A stretch of 64,000 nt of DNA from JBLHZY01 sp050633265 (GCA_050633265.1 JBOEGE010000004.1:62001-126000); one strand, 5' to 3'. Positions 51,789-61,463 are shown, counted from the stretch's first letter. Numbers and translations: made by a program. The notes: generated by a model from the letters alone, not told the origin.

Positions 51789-52937
51789 TTAGGCGAGAAG
51801 CTCGCGCAGAATTGCATTCAGAATGGGGCGGCCATTTTTCGTTAGCTTAAGACGATCTTGATCAATTTCCACAAGGTCTATATCCATTAAGCCCTTGATT
51901 TTATTTGTATAATCTATCTTTGTAAGCGTTTTTAGGGCGCTTAGGCTGATGCCTTCATTCACGCGCAGCCCCATCATAAGCATTTCAATGGCTTGATCTT
52001 CGTGCCCAATCTCTTGGCGCAGGTTTTCGCCGCGCCCTGCTTCTGCATCCATCAACCATTGAGTTGGGGCAAGGGGTGTTTCTGTGGCAAAGCGGCGGGT
52101 GTTTAGAGTAAGGCGGCCATGCGCGCCGGGGCCGATGCCAATGTAATCACCCGCTTGCCAATAGATCAGGTTGTGGCGGCTTTCTTGGCCCATTTTGGCA
52201 TGGTTAGACACTTCATAAGCAGGAAACCCGGCCTTTTCGGTAAGCTCTTGGGTTAGCTCATACATGTCTGCGGCGAGATCTTCTTGGGGCAAGCCGCGCA
52301 ATTTGCCCCGCGCGGCGCGATCACCAAAGGCCGTGCCCTCCTCAATCGTGAGTTGGTAGAGCGAGAGGTGATCCGCGGCCATAAGCAGGGCTTCATTCAG
52401 CTCATCGCGCCAAGCAGCGAGCGTTTGATTTTGGCGCGCATAGATCAAATCGAAACTGACCCTATCAAAGGTAGAACGGGCGATATCAAAGGCGGCGCGG
52501 GCCTCAAAGACGGTATGAAGGCGGCCAAGGGCGCGCAAATCAGGATCGTTGAGCGCCTGGATGCCCATGGAAATCCGGTTTACGCCCGCATCACGGTAGC
52601 CTTGGAAGCGACCAGCCTCGACAGAAGTAGGATTGGCTTCAAGGGTGATTTCAATGTCATTGGATTGGGGCCAGGCGGCGCGAATGGTTTCCAAGATATT
52701 GGCGACCAGTGAAGGCTCCATCATCGAGGGCGTGCCGCCACCAAAAAAGACGGAATTCAAAACGCGCCCCGGTGTTTCCTCGGCGGCGCGTTTGATCTCA
52801 CTGATATAGGCGGCTTGCCAGCGGGTCTGATCTATTGAGGCAACGACATGGGAGTTGAAATCGCAATAGGGGCATTTGGCTTGGCAAAAAGGCCAGTGAA
52901 GATAGAGCCCGAAACCGCCCTGTTGCGACCCTGCCAT
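51789..52937 (-). CDS. hemW: HemW-family radical SAM protein (heme chaperone, formerly coproporphyrinogen oxidase-like)
   Basis: A 382-residue radical SAM protein. The cluster motif is CQAKCPYC in YLHWPFCQAKCPYCDFNSHV, then FFGGGTPSMMEPSLV, EANPTSVE, GVNRISMGIQALNDPDLRALGRLH and GIGPGAHGRL. HemW members resemble HemN but act as heme chaperones rather than oxidases. Stop abuts the parB stop without a gap; start is 2 bases from the RidA stop, so it is in an operon with RidA, rdgB and rph. Confidence 0.93.
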   Translation of the reverse strand: MAGSQQGGFGLYLHWPFCQAKCPYCDFNSHVVASIDQTRWQAAYISEIKRAAEETPGRVLNSVFFGGGTPSMMEPSLVANILETIRAAWPQSNDIEITLEANPTSVEAGRFQGYRDAGVNRISMGIQALNDPDLRALGRLHTVFEARAAFDIARSTFDRVSFDLIYARQNQTLAAWRDELNEALLMAADHLSLYQLTIEEGTAFGDRAARGKLRGLPQEDLAADMYELTQELTEKAGFPAYEVSNHAKMGQESRHNLIYWQAGDYIGIGPGAHGRLTLNTRRFATETPLAPTQWLMDAEAGRGENLRQEIGHEDQAIEMLMMGLRVNEGISLSALKTLTKIDYTNKIKGLMDIDLVEIDQDRLKLTKNGRPILNAILRELLA

Positions 52938-52939
52938 TG

Positions 52940-53323
52940 CTAACCTTTAAACGCCGTGACTTCGATCTCAATCTTCATCTCGGCGCGGATCAGGCCTGCG
53001 ACGATCATGGTCGCAGCGGGGCGGATTTCACTAAGGGATTCGCCAAGCGCGGGGATCAGTTCATCAACAAGGGCGCCATCGGTAACGGTATATTGGACGC
53101 GGGCGATGTTGTTCATGGCAAAGCCTGCTTCGGTTAGCACTTTGGCGATGGTGGCAAAGCAGTTGCGCGCCTGATCGGCGATGCTTTCGGGCATTTCCAT
53201 CGTTGCATAATCATAGCCGGTTACGCCGGAAACAAAGCACCAGTCGCCCTGAACAACCGCGCGGGAATAGCCCATGGTTTTTTCAAATTCGGAACCGGTA
53301 GAGATAAGTTTGCGATCAGTCAT
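52940..53323 (-). CDS. RidA-family protein (reactive intermediate/enamine deaminase)
   Basis: About 127 residues, from the ATG that overlaps the rdgB 3' end by eight bases. A YjgF/RidA fold is shown by YSRAVVQGDWCFVSGVTGYDYATMEMPESIADQARNCFATIAKVLTEAGFAMNNIARVQYTVTDGALVDELIPALGESL and the closing RPAATMIVAGLIRAEMKIEIEVTAFKG, with the conserved Arg in the RPAAT segment. Members hydrolyse reactive imines from PLP enzymes. It sits in the hemW-rdgB-rph run; the link is positional. Confidence 0.9.
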   Translation of the reverse strand: MTDRKLISTGSEFEKTMGYSRAVVQGDWCFVSGVTGYDYATMEMPESIADQARNCFATIAKVLTEAGFAMNNIARVQYTVTDGALVDELIPALGESLSEIRPAATMIVAGLIRAEMKIEIEVTAFKG

Positions 53324-53936
53324 TTTTGCCCTCAAAGCAATGGTTTACGAGTTTTTCAAAGGCAAGGGCGCGATGGCTCATGCTATGTTTTTCGGCCGGG
53401 TCCATTTCGCCAAAGGTGATGGAGTGGCCGTCTGGGATAAAGATCGGATCAAAGCCAAAGCCAAGATCGCCGCGCATGGGCCAAGTGATGCTTCCTGCGA
53501 CTTTTCCTTCAAAGATTTCATCATGGCCGTCGGGCCAAGCGATGCACAATGTGGCGCAGAACTGGGCGCTGCGTGGCTCGGGCGCGGACTTCTCTTCGAG
53601 CAGATTCCAGACCTTTTCTATCGCCATAGGGAAGTCGCGCCCATTGGGTGTTTCGGCCCAGTCGGCGGTATAAACGCCGGGCGCGCCATCCAGCGCATCA
53701 ATCATGATGCCGCTATCATCGGAAAGGGCTGGGAGGCCGCTCTTTTGCGCGGCGAAATGGGCTTTGATCCGGGCGTTACCGGCAAAGGTATTCTCTGTTT
53801 CTTCCGGCTCTTCAAAGCCAAGCGATCCGGCAGAGATCACTTCGATTCCGAAAGGAGCAAGCAGCGCGGTAATCTCGCGCAGCTTGCCAGCATTATGCGA
53901 GGCAAGAACAAGTTTCCTGCCGTCGAATTTACGCAT
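53316..53936 (-). CDS. rdgB: Non-canonical purine NTP pyrophosphatase RdgB (ITPase)
   Basis: A 206-residue enzyme that removes dITP and XTP from the pool. It opens KLVLASHNAGKLREITALL, and has EPEETENTFAGNARIKAHFAAQKSGLPALSDDSGIMIDALDGAPGVYTADWAE and GDLGFGFDPIFIPDGHSITFGEMDPAEKHSMSHRALAFEKL, complete RdgB blocks. Overlaps rph and RidA ends by eight bases each, so the leftward operon rph-rdgB-RidA-hemW is tightly packed. Confidence 0.97.
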   Translation of the reverse strand: MRKFDGRKLVLASHNAGKLREITALLAPFGIEVISAGSLGFEEPEETENTFAGNARIKAHFAAQKSGLPALSDDSGIMIDALDGAPGVYTADWAETPNGRDFPMAIEKVWNLLEEKSAPEPRSAQFCATLCIAWPDGHDEIFEGKVAGSITWPMRGDLGFGFDPIFIPDGHSITFGEMDPAEKHSMSHRALAFEKLVNHCFEGKND

Positions 53937-54645
53937 TTACAGCAGCCTTTTGCGCGAGGATCAGCTCTGCGATGCCTTTTTCGGAAAGGTCGATCAGCTC
54001 GTTCATTTGCGCGCGTGAATAGGTCGAACCTTCGGCCGACATTTGCACCTCAACCATCTGGCTTGCGCCCAGCATTATGAAGTTTCCATCAACGCCGGCT
54101 TCGCTATCCTCGGGATAATCCAGATCAAGCACGGGCTGGCCTGCATAGATCCCGCAAGAGACAGCCGCGACATGATCGGTCAGCGGATCAGAGACGATAT
54201 CACCTGCTTTGAGCAGTTTGTTTACCGCAAGGCGCAGCGCAACCCAGCCGCCAGTGATCGATGCGCAGCGAGTTCCGCCATCAGCTTGGATCACATCGCA
54301 ATCGATGGTGATTTGGCGCTCGCCGAGCGCAGAGCGATCAACGCCTGCGCGCAAGGAGCGGCCGATAAGGCGCTGAATTTCAACGGTGCGCCCGCCTTGT
54401 TTGCCCGCAGCAGCTTCGCGGCGCATCCGAGTATTGGTCGCGCGGGGCAACATGCCGTATTCAGCGGTGACCCAGCCAAGACCGGTATTGCGCAAAAATG
54501 GCGGCACGCGTTCTTCAATCGTTGCCGTGCAAAGCACATGTGTATCGCCGCAGCGGATCATGCAGGATCCCTCCGCATGGCGCGTGACACCTGTTTCAAT
54601 CGAAATCGGGCGCATTTCATCGAGTTTTCTGCCTGAGGGACGCAT
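53929..54645 (-). CDS. rph: Ribonuclease PH
   Basis: About 238 residues, from the ATG of MRPSGRKLDEMRPISIETGVTRHAEGSCMIRCGDTHVLCTATIEERVPPFL. RNase PH trims tRNA 3' ends by phosphorolysis. GWVTAEYGMLPRATNTRMRREAAAGKQGGRTVEIQRLIGRSLRAGVDRSALGERQITIDCDVIQADGGTRCASITGGWVAL is the enzyme core with the phosphate-binding region. It is the first gene of the leftward operon and diverges from hrcA over 117 bases. Confidence 0.98.
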   Translation of the reverse strand: MRPSGRKLDEMRPISIETGVTRHAEGSCMIRCGDTHVLCTATIEERVPPFLRNTGLGWVTAEYGMLPRATNTRMRREAAAGKQGGRTVEIQRLIGRSLRAGVDRSALGERQITIDCDVIQADGGTRCASITGGWVALRLAVNKLLKAGDIVSDPLTDHVAAVSCGIYAGQPVLDLDYPEDSEAGVDGNFIMLGASQMVEVQMSAEGSTYSRAQMNELIDLSEKGIAELILAQKAAVNA

Positions 54646-54709
54646 AGCTTTACCTTTCCGCTGGTTCTGCGCAGACATATCCGTGGCCGTGCCCATGGCG
54701 CAACCCCGA

Positions 54710-54738
54710 TTGACGTGCCGCGCAGTTCGATCTTTAGT
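54710..54738 (+). promoter_or_regulatory. Sigma-70-like promoter candidate of hrcA
   Basis: TTGACG (54710-54715), a 17-base spacer and TTTAGT (54733-54738) lie 24 bases before the hrcA ATG. The -35 is good and the -10 weak. No CIRCE element is seen. Confidence 0.35.
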
Positions 54739-54762
54739 GTATGCGCAAAGAGAATAGGCGAA

Positions 54763-55827
54763 ATGGCAGTTAAAAACGATCTTCTTTCCGAGATGAATGA
54801 TCGCTCGCGCGAGGTGTTTCGCCGTGTGGTTGAGGGCTATCTAAGCAGTGGTGAGCCGGTTGGCTCGCGCAGCCTGACGCGGGAGATGAGTCAGAAGGTT
54901 TCGGCCGCCACCATTCGCAATGTGATGCAAGATCTTGAGTATCTGGGCCTGCTTGATTCGCCGCATGTTTCTGCCGGGCGAATTCCAACGCAGGTCGGTT
55001 TGCGGATGTTTGTTGATGGGCTGCTTGAGGTTGGCGATGTTGCCAGCGCGGATCGCGAGAAAATCGATGCGACTTTGGGCGAGAACAAGCGCGATGTTGG
55101 TTCGATGTTGGATCGGGTTGGTTCAGCACTTTCGGGTCTAACAAAGGGCGCAAGCCTTGTTTTGACACCAAAACACGAAGCGCCCATCAAACATATTGAG
55201 TTTGTCAGCCTTGGCTACGAGCGCGCGCTGATTGTGCTTGTTTATGCTGATGGGCATGTCGAAAACCGGGTGTTCAAACCCTCGCCCGGCCAAACACCAT
55301 CCTCGATGCGCGAAGCAGCAAATTTTGTGAATTCCCTTGCTGAGGGGCGCACCCTAACCGAGCTGAGCGCCGTTATCGCCAAAGAGATAAAAGCGCGGCG
55401 CCAGGAGTTGAACAGTCTGGCCGCGGAAATGGTTGAAAACGGGGCAGTGATCTGGGAGGGCGAGGGTGATTCCTATGAGCGCTTGATCGTACGCGGGCGA
55501 TCCAACCTGCTGGGCGATGGGGCCGAAGCAGAAGAACTTGATCGCATCCGCACCCTCTTTGACGATCTAGAAAAGAAGCGAGATATCGCTGATTTCTTGG
55601 AAATGGCCGAAGATGGCGACGGTGTTCGCATTTTTATTGGCTCTGAGAACAAGCTTTTTTCACTTTCGGGTTCCTCTTTGGTCGTCTCTCCCTATATGAA
55701 CGCTGATCGCAAGATTATCGGCGCTGTGGGCGTGATCGGGCCAACCCGGCTCAATTACGGGCGCATCGTTCCGATAGTTGATTACACGGCGCAACTGGTT
55801 GGGCGTTTATTGTCGGACCGGGGGTAA
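54763..55827 (+). CDS. hrcA: Heat-inducible transcription repressor HrcA
   Basis: About 354 residues, from the ATG of MAVKNDLLSEMNDRSREVFRRVVEGYLSSGEPVGSRSLTREMSQKVSAATIRNVMQDLEYLGLLDSPHVSAGRIPTQVGLRMFVDGLLEV, the winged-helix of HrcA. The rest has HIEFVSLGYERALIVLVYADGHVENRVF and GPTRLNYGRIVPIVDYTAQLVGRLL at the end. It represses chaperone operons through CIRCE sites. grpE follows after 12 bases, but no CIRCE element is visible upstream here, so the target (groESL) is probably elsewhere. Confidence 0.96.
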   Translation: MAVKNDLLSEMNDRSREVFRRVVEGYLSSGEPVGSRSLTREMSQKVSAATIRNVMQDLEYLGLLDSPHVSAGRIPTQVGLRMFVDGLLEVGDVASADREKIDATLGENKRDVGSMLDRVGSALSGLTKGASLVLTPKHEAPIKHIEFVSLGYERALIVLVYADGHVENRVFKPSPGQTPSSMREAANFVNSLAEGRTLTELSAVIAKEIKARRQELNSLAAEMVENGAVIWEGEGDSYERLIVRGRSNLLGDGAEAEELDRIRTLFDDLEKKRDIADFLEMAEDGDGVRIFIGSENKLFSLSGSSLVVSPYMNADRKIIGAVGVIGPTRLNYGRIVPIVDYTAQLVGRLLSDRG

Positions 55828-55839
55828 GAGGTAGAATAC

Positions 55840-56397
55840 ATGTCAGACCCGACGAACGAAACTTACGAAGATAGTGATGCCGCGCTTGAAGCGATGGCAA
55901 ATGAGACGCCTGATTTTGAGGGGGATACCCTTGATCAGATCGAACAGCTGACGGCAGAGCGCGATGATATGCGCGACCGTTTTATGCGCGCTTTGGCTGA
56001 TGCTGAGAATTCGCGCAAACGTAGCGAGAAAGATCGCCGCGAGGCCGAGCAATATGGCGGTTCAAAACTGGCGCGCGATATGCTGCCGGTTTTCGATAAT
56101 ATGAAGCGCGCGCTTGAGGCGATTGCCGAGGATCAGCGCGAAGCTCAGGCGGCCTTGATTGAAGGCATTGAGCTGACCATGCGCGAGCTGCTCAACGTGT
56201 TTAATAAACATGGGATCGAGCTGCTTTCGCCCGAGGTTGGGGATCGCTTTGATCCGCAGATTCATCAGGCGATGTTTGAGGCGCCCGTGCCCGGTACAAA
56301 AGCTGGCGATATCATTCAGGTGATGACGCAGGGCTTTATGCTGCATGATCGCCTGTTGCGGCCTGCGCAGGTTGGGGTGAGCTCAACTCCCGGCTAA
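55840..56397 (+). CDS. grpE: Nucleotide exchange factor GrpE
   Basis: A 185-residue DnaK cochaperone. It has an acidic N-terminus, a long helix ERDDMRDRFMRALADAENSRKRSEKDRREAEQYGGSKLARDMLPVFDNMKRAL and the C-terminal beta domain with FNKHGIELLSPEVGDRFDPQIHQAMFEAPVPGTKAGDIIQVMTQGFMLHDRLLRPAQVGVS. It follows hrcA in one operon. The 3' end overlaps the convergent mutS by 15 bases. Confidence 0.98.
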   Translation: MSDPTNETYEDSDAALEAMANETPDFEGDTLDQIEQLTAERDDMRDRFMRALADAENSRKRSEKDRREAEQYGGSKLARDMLPVFDNMKRALEAIAEDQREAQAALIEGIELTMRELLNVFNKHGIELLSPEVGDRFDPQIHQAMFEAPVPGTKAGDIIQVMTQGFMLHDRLLRPAQVGVSSTPG

Positions 56398-59031
56398 ACC
56401 CTTCAATTCATAGATCAATTTAAGCGCCTCCATAGGCGTTAGCTCGTCGGGGATCACCTCGGCGAGCTTTTCTTCGGCAGCGGATGTTTTTGCAGGGGTC
56501 GCGGCGCGCGGGGGCGGGGCGGCGAAAAGCGGCAGATCATCAATGAGCGCTTTGGGGTTGGCGGCGGCCTCGGATTGGCCCTTTTCAAGCGCCTCCAAAA
56601 CAACACGCGCGCGATCAACAACGGCTTGTGGCAGGCCGGCAAGCCGCGCAACCTGAACCCCATAGCTGCGATCCGCGCGCCCCTTGATCACCTCATGCAG
56701 GAAGATCACATCGCCTTCCCATTCTTTCACCGTAACGGTCGCGTTTTCAACGCCGCTCAGCTTATCGCTTAGGGCTGTCATTTCGTGATAATGGGTTGCG
56801 AAAAGCGCGCGGCATTTGTTGGCGTCGTGCAGATGCTCCATTGTGGCCCAAGCGATGGAGAGCCCATCATATGTTGCCGTGCCGCGCCCGATTTCATCGA
56901 GGATAACAAGCGCGCGATCGTCGGCCTGGTTGAGAATGGCGGCGGTTTCGACCATCTCAACCATAAAGGTTGAGCGGCCCCGCGCCAGATCATCCGCAGC
57001 GCCAACGCGGCTAAACAATTGGCTGACGATACCGATATGCGCCGATTTCGCCGGAACATAGGCCCCCATCTGCGCAAGCAGGGCGATCAATGCGTTTTGG
57101 CGTAGGAAGGTTGATTTACCGGCCATGTTCGGCCCGGTCAAAAGCCAGATACTAGCGCCGTCGCGCCCATCACTAAGCGCGCAATCATTGGCAACAAAGC
57201 TTTGCCCGCCTTGTTTGCGCAGCGCCTGTTCAACAACAGGGTGCCGCCCACCGATGATTTCAAAAGCGCGCCCCATATCGACTTTGGGGCGAGTCCAATT
57301 TTCAGTGCGCGCAAGATCAGCAAGCGCGCTTGCCAGATCAATCTCGGCCAGGGCGCGGGCGGCTGCGTGAATATGCGCGGATTGCTCGATCATTGCGGTT
57401 TTTAGGCTGTCATAGAGCCGCTTTTCGATCTCAAGCGCGCGGCCGCCAGCGTTGAGAATTTTGGTCTCCATTTCGCTCAGGGCCACAGTTGTAAACCGCA
57501 CAGCGCTGGCGGTTGTCTGGCGGTGAATGAAGTTTTCCGAAAGCGGCGGGGAAAGCATCTTTTCGGCGTGGGCCGCTGTTGTTTCGATGAAATAGCCAAG
57601 GACGTTGTTGTGTTTGATCTTTAATGCGTTGATGCCGGTTTGGGCGATGTAATCCTGCTGAAGGCCTGCAATAACGCTGCGCCCCTCATCGCGCAGTTTG
57701 CGGGCCTCATCGAGATCTGCTTCATAGCCGGGGGCAATAAAGCCGCCATCGCGGGCAAGGATCGGCGGCTCAGCCACCAGGGCTTGATCGAGGAGATCAA
57801 TCAGCGGGTCATGCTCGATCAGGCTTTTGGCAGCCTTTGCCAGCAATGTGGGCGCTTTGTCCCCAAGCAATCCATGCACAGCGCCGCACTGGCCCAGCCC
57901 ATCGCGGATTGCCGCCAAATCGCGCGGTCCTCCGCGATCAAGCGCAAGGCGGGAAAGCGCGCGATCCATATCGGGAACACTGCGCAGCGCGTCGCGCAGA
58001 TCGGTGCAAATGCGGCTCTGTTCCACCATAAAATCAATTGAATCGTGTCGCGCAGAGATTTCGGCCAGGTCTTGCGATGGGCTTGAGAGGCGCCGTTCTA
58101 GCAAGCGGCCGCCACCAGATGTGACAGTGCGATCAATCGCGGAAATCAATGATCCTTCGCGCCCGCCTGAAAGCGCATGGGTGATCTCAAGATTGCGCCG
58201 GGTCGCGGCATCAATCTGAACCGATCCACCCAAAGCTTCGCGCATTGGCGGGCGCAGCAGCGGCAGTTTGCCTTTTTGTGTGATGTCGAGATAATCAATG
58301 ATCCCGCCCATCGCGCCTTGTTCTGCGCGGGTGAATTGCCCGTAGGCCTCAAGCGAGGCAACATTGAACAGATCGCAGAGCTTTTCATCGGCTGATGTAC
58401 TGTCAAAGGAGCCGCGCGCGAGCGGGGTAAGGGATATGCTGAAATCAGACACTAATTCAGCCAAATCGGCCTCTAAACTTTCTGATATGATCAGTTCGCG
58501 CGGGGAAAGCCGGGCCAGCTCGGGGCCGAGACGCAACCGCGCGCAGGGCATAACGCGAAACGCGCCGGTTGAGATATCGACCCAAGCTAAAGCGCCCTCG
58601 TCGCGCACTTCGCAGTAAGCAGCGAGGTAATTGTGCCGGCGCGCATCAAGCAGGCTTTCTTCTGTGAGGGTTCCTGGTGTTACGAGGCGGACAACATCGC
58701 GCTTTACAACCGATTTCGAGCCGCGCTTTTTCGCTTCGGCCGGGTTTTCCATCTGCTCACATACCGCGACGCGAAATCCTTTGCGGATCAGCGTAAGCAG
58801 ATAGCCTTCCGCTGCATGATGCGGAACGCCGCACATGGCAATATCTTCGCCTAGGTGTTTGCCGCGTTTTGTCAGGGCAATATCAAGGGCGGCGGCGGCG
58901 GCTTTGGCATCGTCAAAAAACAGCTCGTAGAAATCACCCATGCGGTAAAACAAAAGCGCATCAGGATAGGCGGCTTTGAGCTCGAGATACTGCGCCATCA
59001 TGGGCGTTACATTGGCGTTTGATGATGTCAC
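56383..59031 (-). CDS. mutS: DNA mismatch repair protein MutS
   Basis: An 882-residue mismatch sensor. The N-terminal mismatch-binding domain contains TPMMAQYLELKAAYPDALLFYRMGDFYELFFDDA, with Phe-x-Glu in the DFYELF stretch. The ATPase domain has Walker A WLLTGPNMAGKSTFLRQNALIALLAQMG, the DDLARGRSTFMVEM block, Walker B ALVILDEIGRGTATYDGLSIAWA and ATHYHEMTAL, and ends with a short helix-turn-helix dimer tail. Length is normal. It is divergent from the malic enzyme gene and convergent with grpE. Confidence 0.98.
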   Translation of the reverse strand: MTSSNANVTPMMAQYLELKAAYPDALLFYRMGDFYELFFDDAKAAAAALDIALTKRGKHLGEDIAMCGVPHHAAEGYLLTLIRKGFRVAVCEQMENPAEAKKRGSKSVVKRDVVRLVTPGTLTEESLLDARRHNYLAAYCEVRDEGALAWVDISTGAFRVMPCARLRLGPELARLSPRELIISESLEADLAELVSDFSISLTPLARGSFDSTSADEKLCDLFNVASLEAYGQFTRAEQGAMGGIIDYLDITQKGKLPLLRPPMREALGGSVQIDAATRRNLEITHALSGGREGSLISAIDRTVTSGGGRLLERRLSSPSQDLAEISARHDSIDFMVEQSRICTDLRDALRSVPDMDRALSRLALDRGGPRDLAAIRDGLGQCGAVHGLLGDKAPTLLAKAAKSLIEHDPLIDLLDQALVAEPPILARDGGFIAPGYEADLDEARKLRDEGRSVIAGLQQDYIAQTGINALKIKHNNVLGYFIETTAAHAEKMLSPPLSENFIHRQTTASAVRFTTVALSEMETKILNAGGRALEIEKRLYDSLKTAMIEQSAHIHAAARALAEIDLASALADLARTENWTRPKVDMGRAFEIIGGRHPVVEQALRKQGGQSFVANDCALSDGRDGASIWLLTGPNMAGKSTFLRQNALIALLAQMGAYVPAKSAHIGIVSQLFSRVGAADDLARGRSTFMVEMVETAAILNQADDRALVILDEIGRGTATYDGLSIAWATMEHLHDANKCRALFATHYHEMTALSDKLSGVENATVTVKEWEGDVIFLHEVIKGRADRSYGVQVARLAGLPQAVVDRARVVLEALEKGQSEAAANPKALIDDLPLFAAPPPRAATPAKTSAAEEKLAEVIPDELTPMEALKLIYELKGLAGS

Positions 59032-59111
59032 AGAGCAGCCCCCCGGCAGTTAGAGCGGCCACCTTACAAAGCCAACCTGCGGCAATAAAGCCAAGATTTA
59101 AGGTTTTGTTT

Positions 59112-59125
59112 GAGGCGGGCGCCTC
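59112..59125. promoter_or_regulatory. Inverted repeat in the mutS/malic enzyme promoter region
   Basis: GAGGCG-GG-CGCCTC, a perfect 6-base inverted repeat with a two-base centre in the 144-base divergent gap, about 51 bases before the malic enzyme ATG. Role unknown; may be an operator or only a hairpin. Confidence 0.3.
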
Positions 59126-59175
59126 TTGTCGTTAAAAGCATGAAACTATTGCGTTTAGGAGGCTTCAAAAGCGGC

Positions 59176-61446
59176 ATGTCGAAATCACGGATTACATCGG
59201 AAGAGGCCTTGGCCTTTCACCTCGAGCCGCGGCCCGGAAAGTTTGACGTCGCGCCATCTGTGCCGATGACAACGCAGCGCGATCTTTCATTGGCATATTC
59301 GCCCGGCGTGGCGGTTCCTTGCGAGGCGATCGCGGCCAATCCTGAAACCGCCTATGATTATACCAACAAGGGCAATCTTGTTGCGGTGATCACCAATGGT
59401 ACGGCCGTTTTGGGCCTTGGCAATCTTGGCGCGCTCGCGTCCAAGCCGGTGATGGAGGGCAAGGCTGTTCTCTTTAAGCGGTTTGCGGATGTGAACTCGA
59501 TTGATATTGAGCTTGATACGGAAGACCCCGAGGCCTTTATCAATGCGGTCAAGCTGATGGGGCCGACGTTTGGCGGGATTAACCTTGAGGACATCAAGGC
59601 GCCTGAGTGCTTTATCATCGAGCAGCAGCTCAAAGAAGCGATGGATATCCCGGTTTTCCATGATGATCAGCATGGCACAGCTGTGATCTGCGCGGCGGGC
59701 TTGATCAACGCATTGCACATATCCGGCAAGAAAATCGAAGACGTAAAGATCGTTTTGAATGGTGCGGGCGCGGCGGGGATTGCTTGCCTTGAGCTGGTGA
59801 AATCCATGGGCGCCAAGCATGACAATTGCATTATGTGCGATACCAAAGGCGTGATCTATCAGGGCCGGACCGAGGGCATGAACCAGTGGAAATCTGCCCA
59901 TGCTGCCAAGACGGATGCGCGCGTTCTTGCGGATGCGATGAAGGATGCAGATGTGTTTTTGGGCGTTTCGGCCAAGGGCGCGGTGACGGCGGAGATGGTC
60001 GCCTCGATGGCGCCGAACCCTGTGATTTTTGCCATGGCGAACCCCGATCCAGAGATCACGCCGGAAGAGGCGCATGCCGTTCGTGAGGATGCGATCGTTG
60101 CGACGGGGCGCTCTGATTACCCCAATCAGGTGAACAATGTTTTGGGCTTTCCCTATCTCTTTCGCGGGGCGCTCGATATCCATGCCCGTGCGATCAATGA
60201 TGAGATGAAGATCGCATGCGCGCGCGCACTTGCGGCTTTGGCGCGGGCTGATGTTCCAGATGAGGTTGCGCTGGCCTATGGGCGCAAGCTTGCTTTTGGG
60301 CGCGATTATATTATCCCAACCCCCTTTGATCCGCGTTTGATTTATACGATCCCGCCAGCGGTTGCGAAGGCGGGGATGGACACAGGCGTTGCCCGGCGTC
60401 CGATCATCGATATGGAGGGCTACGAGCATGCGCTGAAGGCGCGGATGGATCCGACAGCGCAGATTTTACAAGGCATGTATGCGCGTGCGCGTTCTGCTCA
60501 GGCACGGATGATTTTTGCTGAGGGCGATGATCCGCGGGTTTTGCGCGCGGCGGTTGCTTATCAACGCAGCGGGCTCGGAAAAGCGCTTGTTGTTGGGCGC
60601 GAAACGGATGTTGCTGAGAAGCTCAAGGCCGAGGGTATGGAGGATGCGATTGGCGAGCTTGAGATCGTTAACGCCGCCAATACAGAGCACCTAGATACCT
60701 ATAAATCCTTTCTTTACAACCGCTTGCAACGCTCTGGCCATGATCGCCACGATGTTCACCGCCTCGCCGCGCGCGATCGCCATGTGTTCTCGGCGCTGAT
60801 GCTTGCCCATGGGCATGGGGATGGATTGGTTACCGGCGCGACCCGCAAATCGGCGCATGTTTTGGGGCTGATCAACAACGTGTTTGATGCACGCGCGCAA
60901 GATGGCGCGGTTGGGGTCACGGCTTTGCTCAACAAGGGCAAGATCATCTTGATCGCGGATACGCTTGTGCATGAATGGCCGGATGAAAATGATCTGGCGG
61001 ATATTGCAGAACATGCGGCGGCCGTTGCCCGCGATATGGGGCTTGAGCCGCGTGTCGCTTTCGCGAGTTTCTCGACTTTTGGCTATCCGATTTCGGAGCG
61101 TTCCGAGAAGATGCACAAAGCGCCAAAGGTTTTGGATGGGCGCAATGTTGATTTTGAATATGATGGCGAGATGACGGTTGATGTGGCGCTGAACATGGAG
61201 GCGATGGCGCATTATCCCTTCTGTCGCCTTACCGGGCCGGCCAATGTTTTGGTTGTTCCGGCGCGCCATTCGGCCTCGATTTCCGTTAAACTGATGCAGG
61301 AAATGGCGGGGGCGACAGTGATTGGCCCCATTCTAACCGGTGTCGATAAGCCGATCCAAATCTGCTCGACCGGCTCAACGGTTAACGACATTCTCAATAT
61401 GTCGGTGATCGCGGCTTGTGGTGTTGGTCAGACGAAGGGCAGCTAA
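59176..61446 (+). CDS. maeB: NADP-dependent malic enzyme with C-terminal phosphotransacetylase-like domain
   Basis: About 756 residues, from the ATG of MSKSRITSEEALAFHL with AGGAGG 13 bases upstream, a little far. The first 430 residues are malic enzyme: AYSPGVAVPCEAIAANPETAYDYTNKGNLVAVITNGTAVLGLGNLGALASKPVMEGKAVLFKRFADVNSIDIEL, PVFHDDQHGTAVICAAGLINAL, and the NADP loop VLNGAGAAGIACLEL. The last 320 residues resemble phosphotransacetylase, which in this hybrid group is regulatory rather than catalytic. It converts malate to pyruvate and gives NADPH. It is divergent from mutS. Confidence 0.97.
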   Translation: MSKSRITSEEALAFHLEPRPGKFDVAPSVPMTTQRDLSLAYSPGVAVPCEAIAANPETAYDYTNKGNLVAVITNGTAVLGLGNLGALASKPVMEGKAVLFKRFADVNSIDIELDTEDPEAFINAVKLMGPTFGGINLEDIKAPECFIIEQQLKEAMDIPVFHDDQHGTAVICAAGLINALHISGKKIEDVKIVLNGAGAAGIACLELVKSMGAKHDNCIMCDTKGVIYQGRTEGMNQWKSAHAAKTDARVLADAMKDADVFLGVSAKGAVTAEMVASMAPNPVIFAMANPDPEITPEEAHAVREDAIVATGRSDYPNQVNNVLGFPYLFRGALDIHARAINDEMKIACARALAALARADVPDEVALAYGRKLAFGRDYIIPTPFDPRLIYTIPPAVAKAGMDTGVARRPIIDMEGYEHALKARMDPTAQILQGMYARARSAQARMIFAEGDDPRVLRAAVAYQRSGLGKALVVGRETDVAEKLKAEGMEDAIGELEIVNAANTEHLDTYKSFLYNRLQRSGHDRHDVHRLAARDRHVFSALMLAHGHGDGLVTGATRKSAHVLGLINNVFDARAQDGAVGVTALLNKGKIILIADTLVHEWPDENDLADIAEHAAAVARDMGLEPRVAFASFSTFGYPISERSEKMHKAPKVLDGRNVDFEYDGEMTVDVALNMEAMAHYPFCRLTGPANVLVVPARHSASISVKLMQEMAGATVIGPILTGVDKPIQICSTGSTVNDILNMSVIAACGVGQTKGS

Positions 61447-61463
61447 AAAGAGAGGCGCGCGAT

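Noticed and set aside
54646..54762. CIRCE element (TTAGCACTC-N9-GAGTGCTAA) before hrcA
   Set aside because: No such repeat, even with mismatches, could be seen in the rph/hrcA gap.
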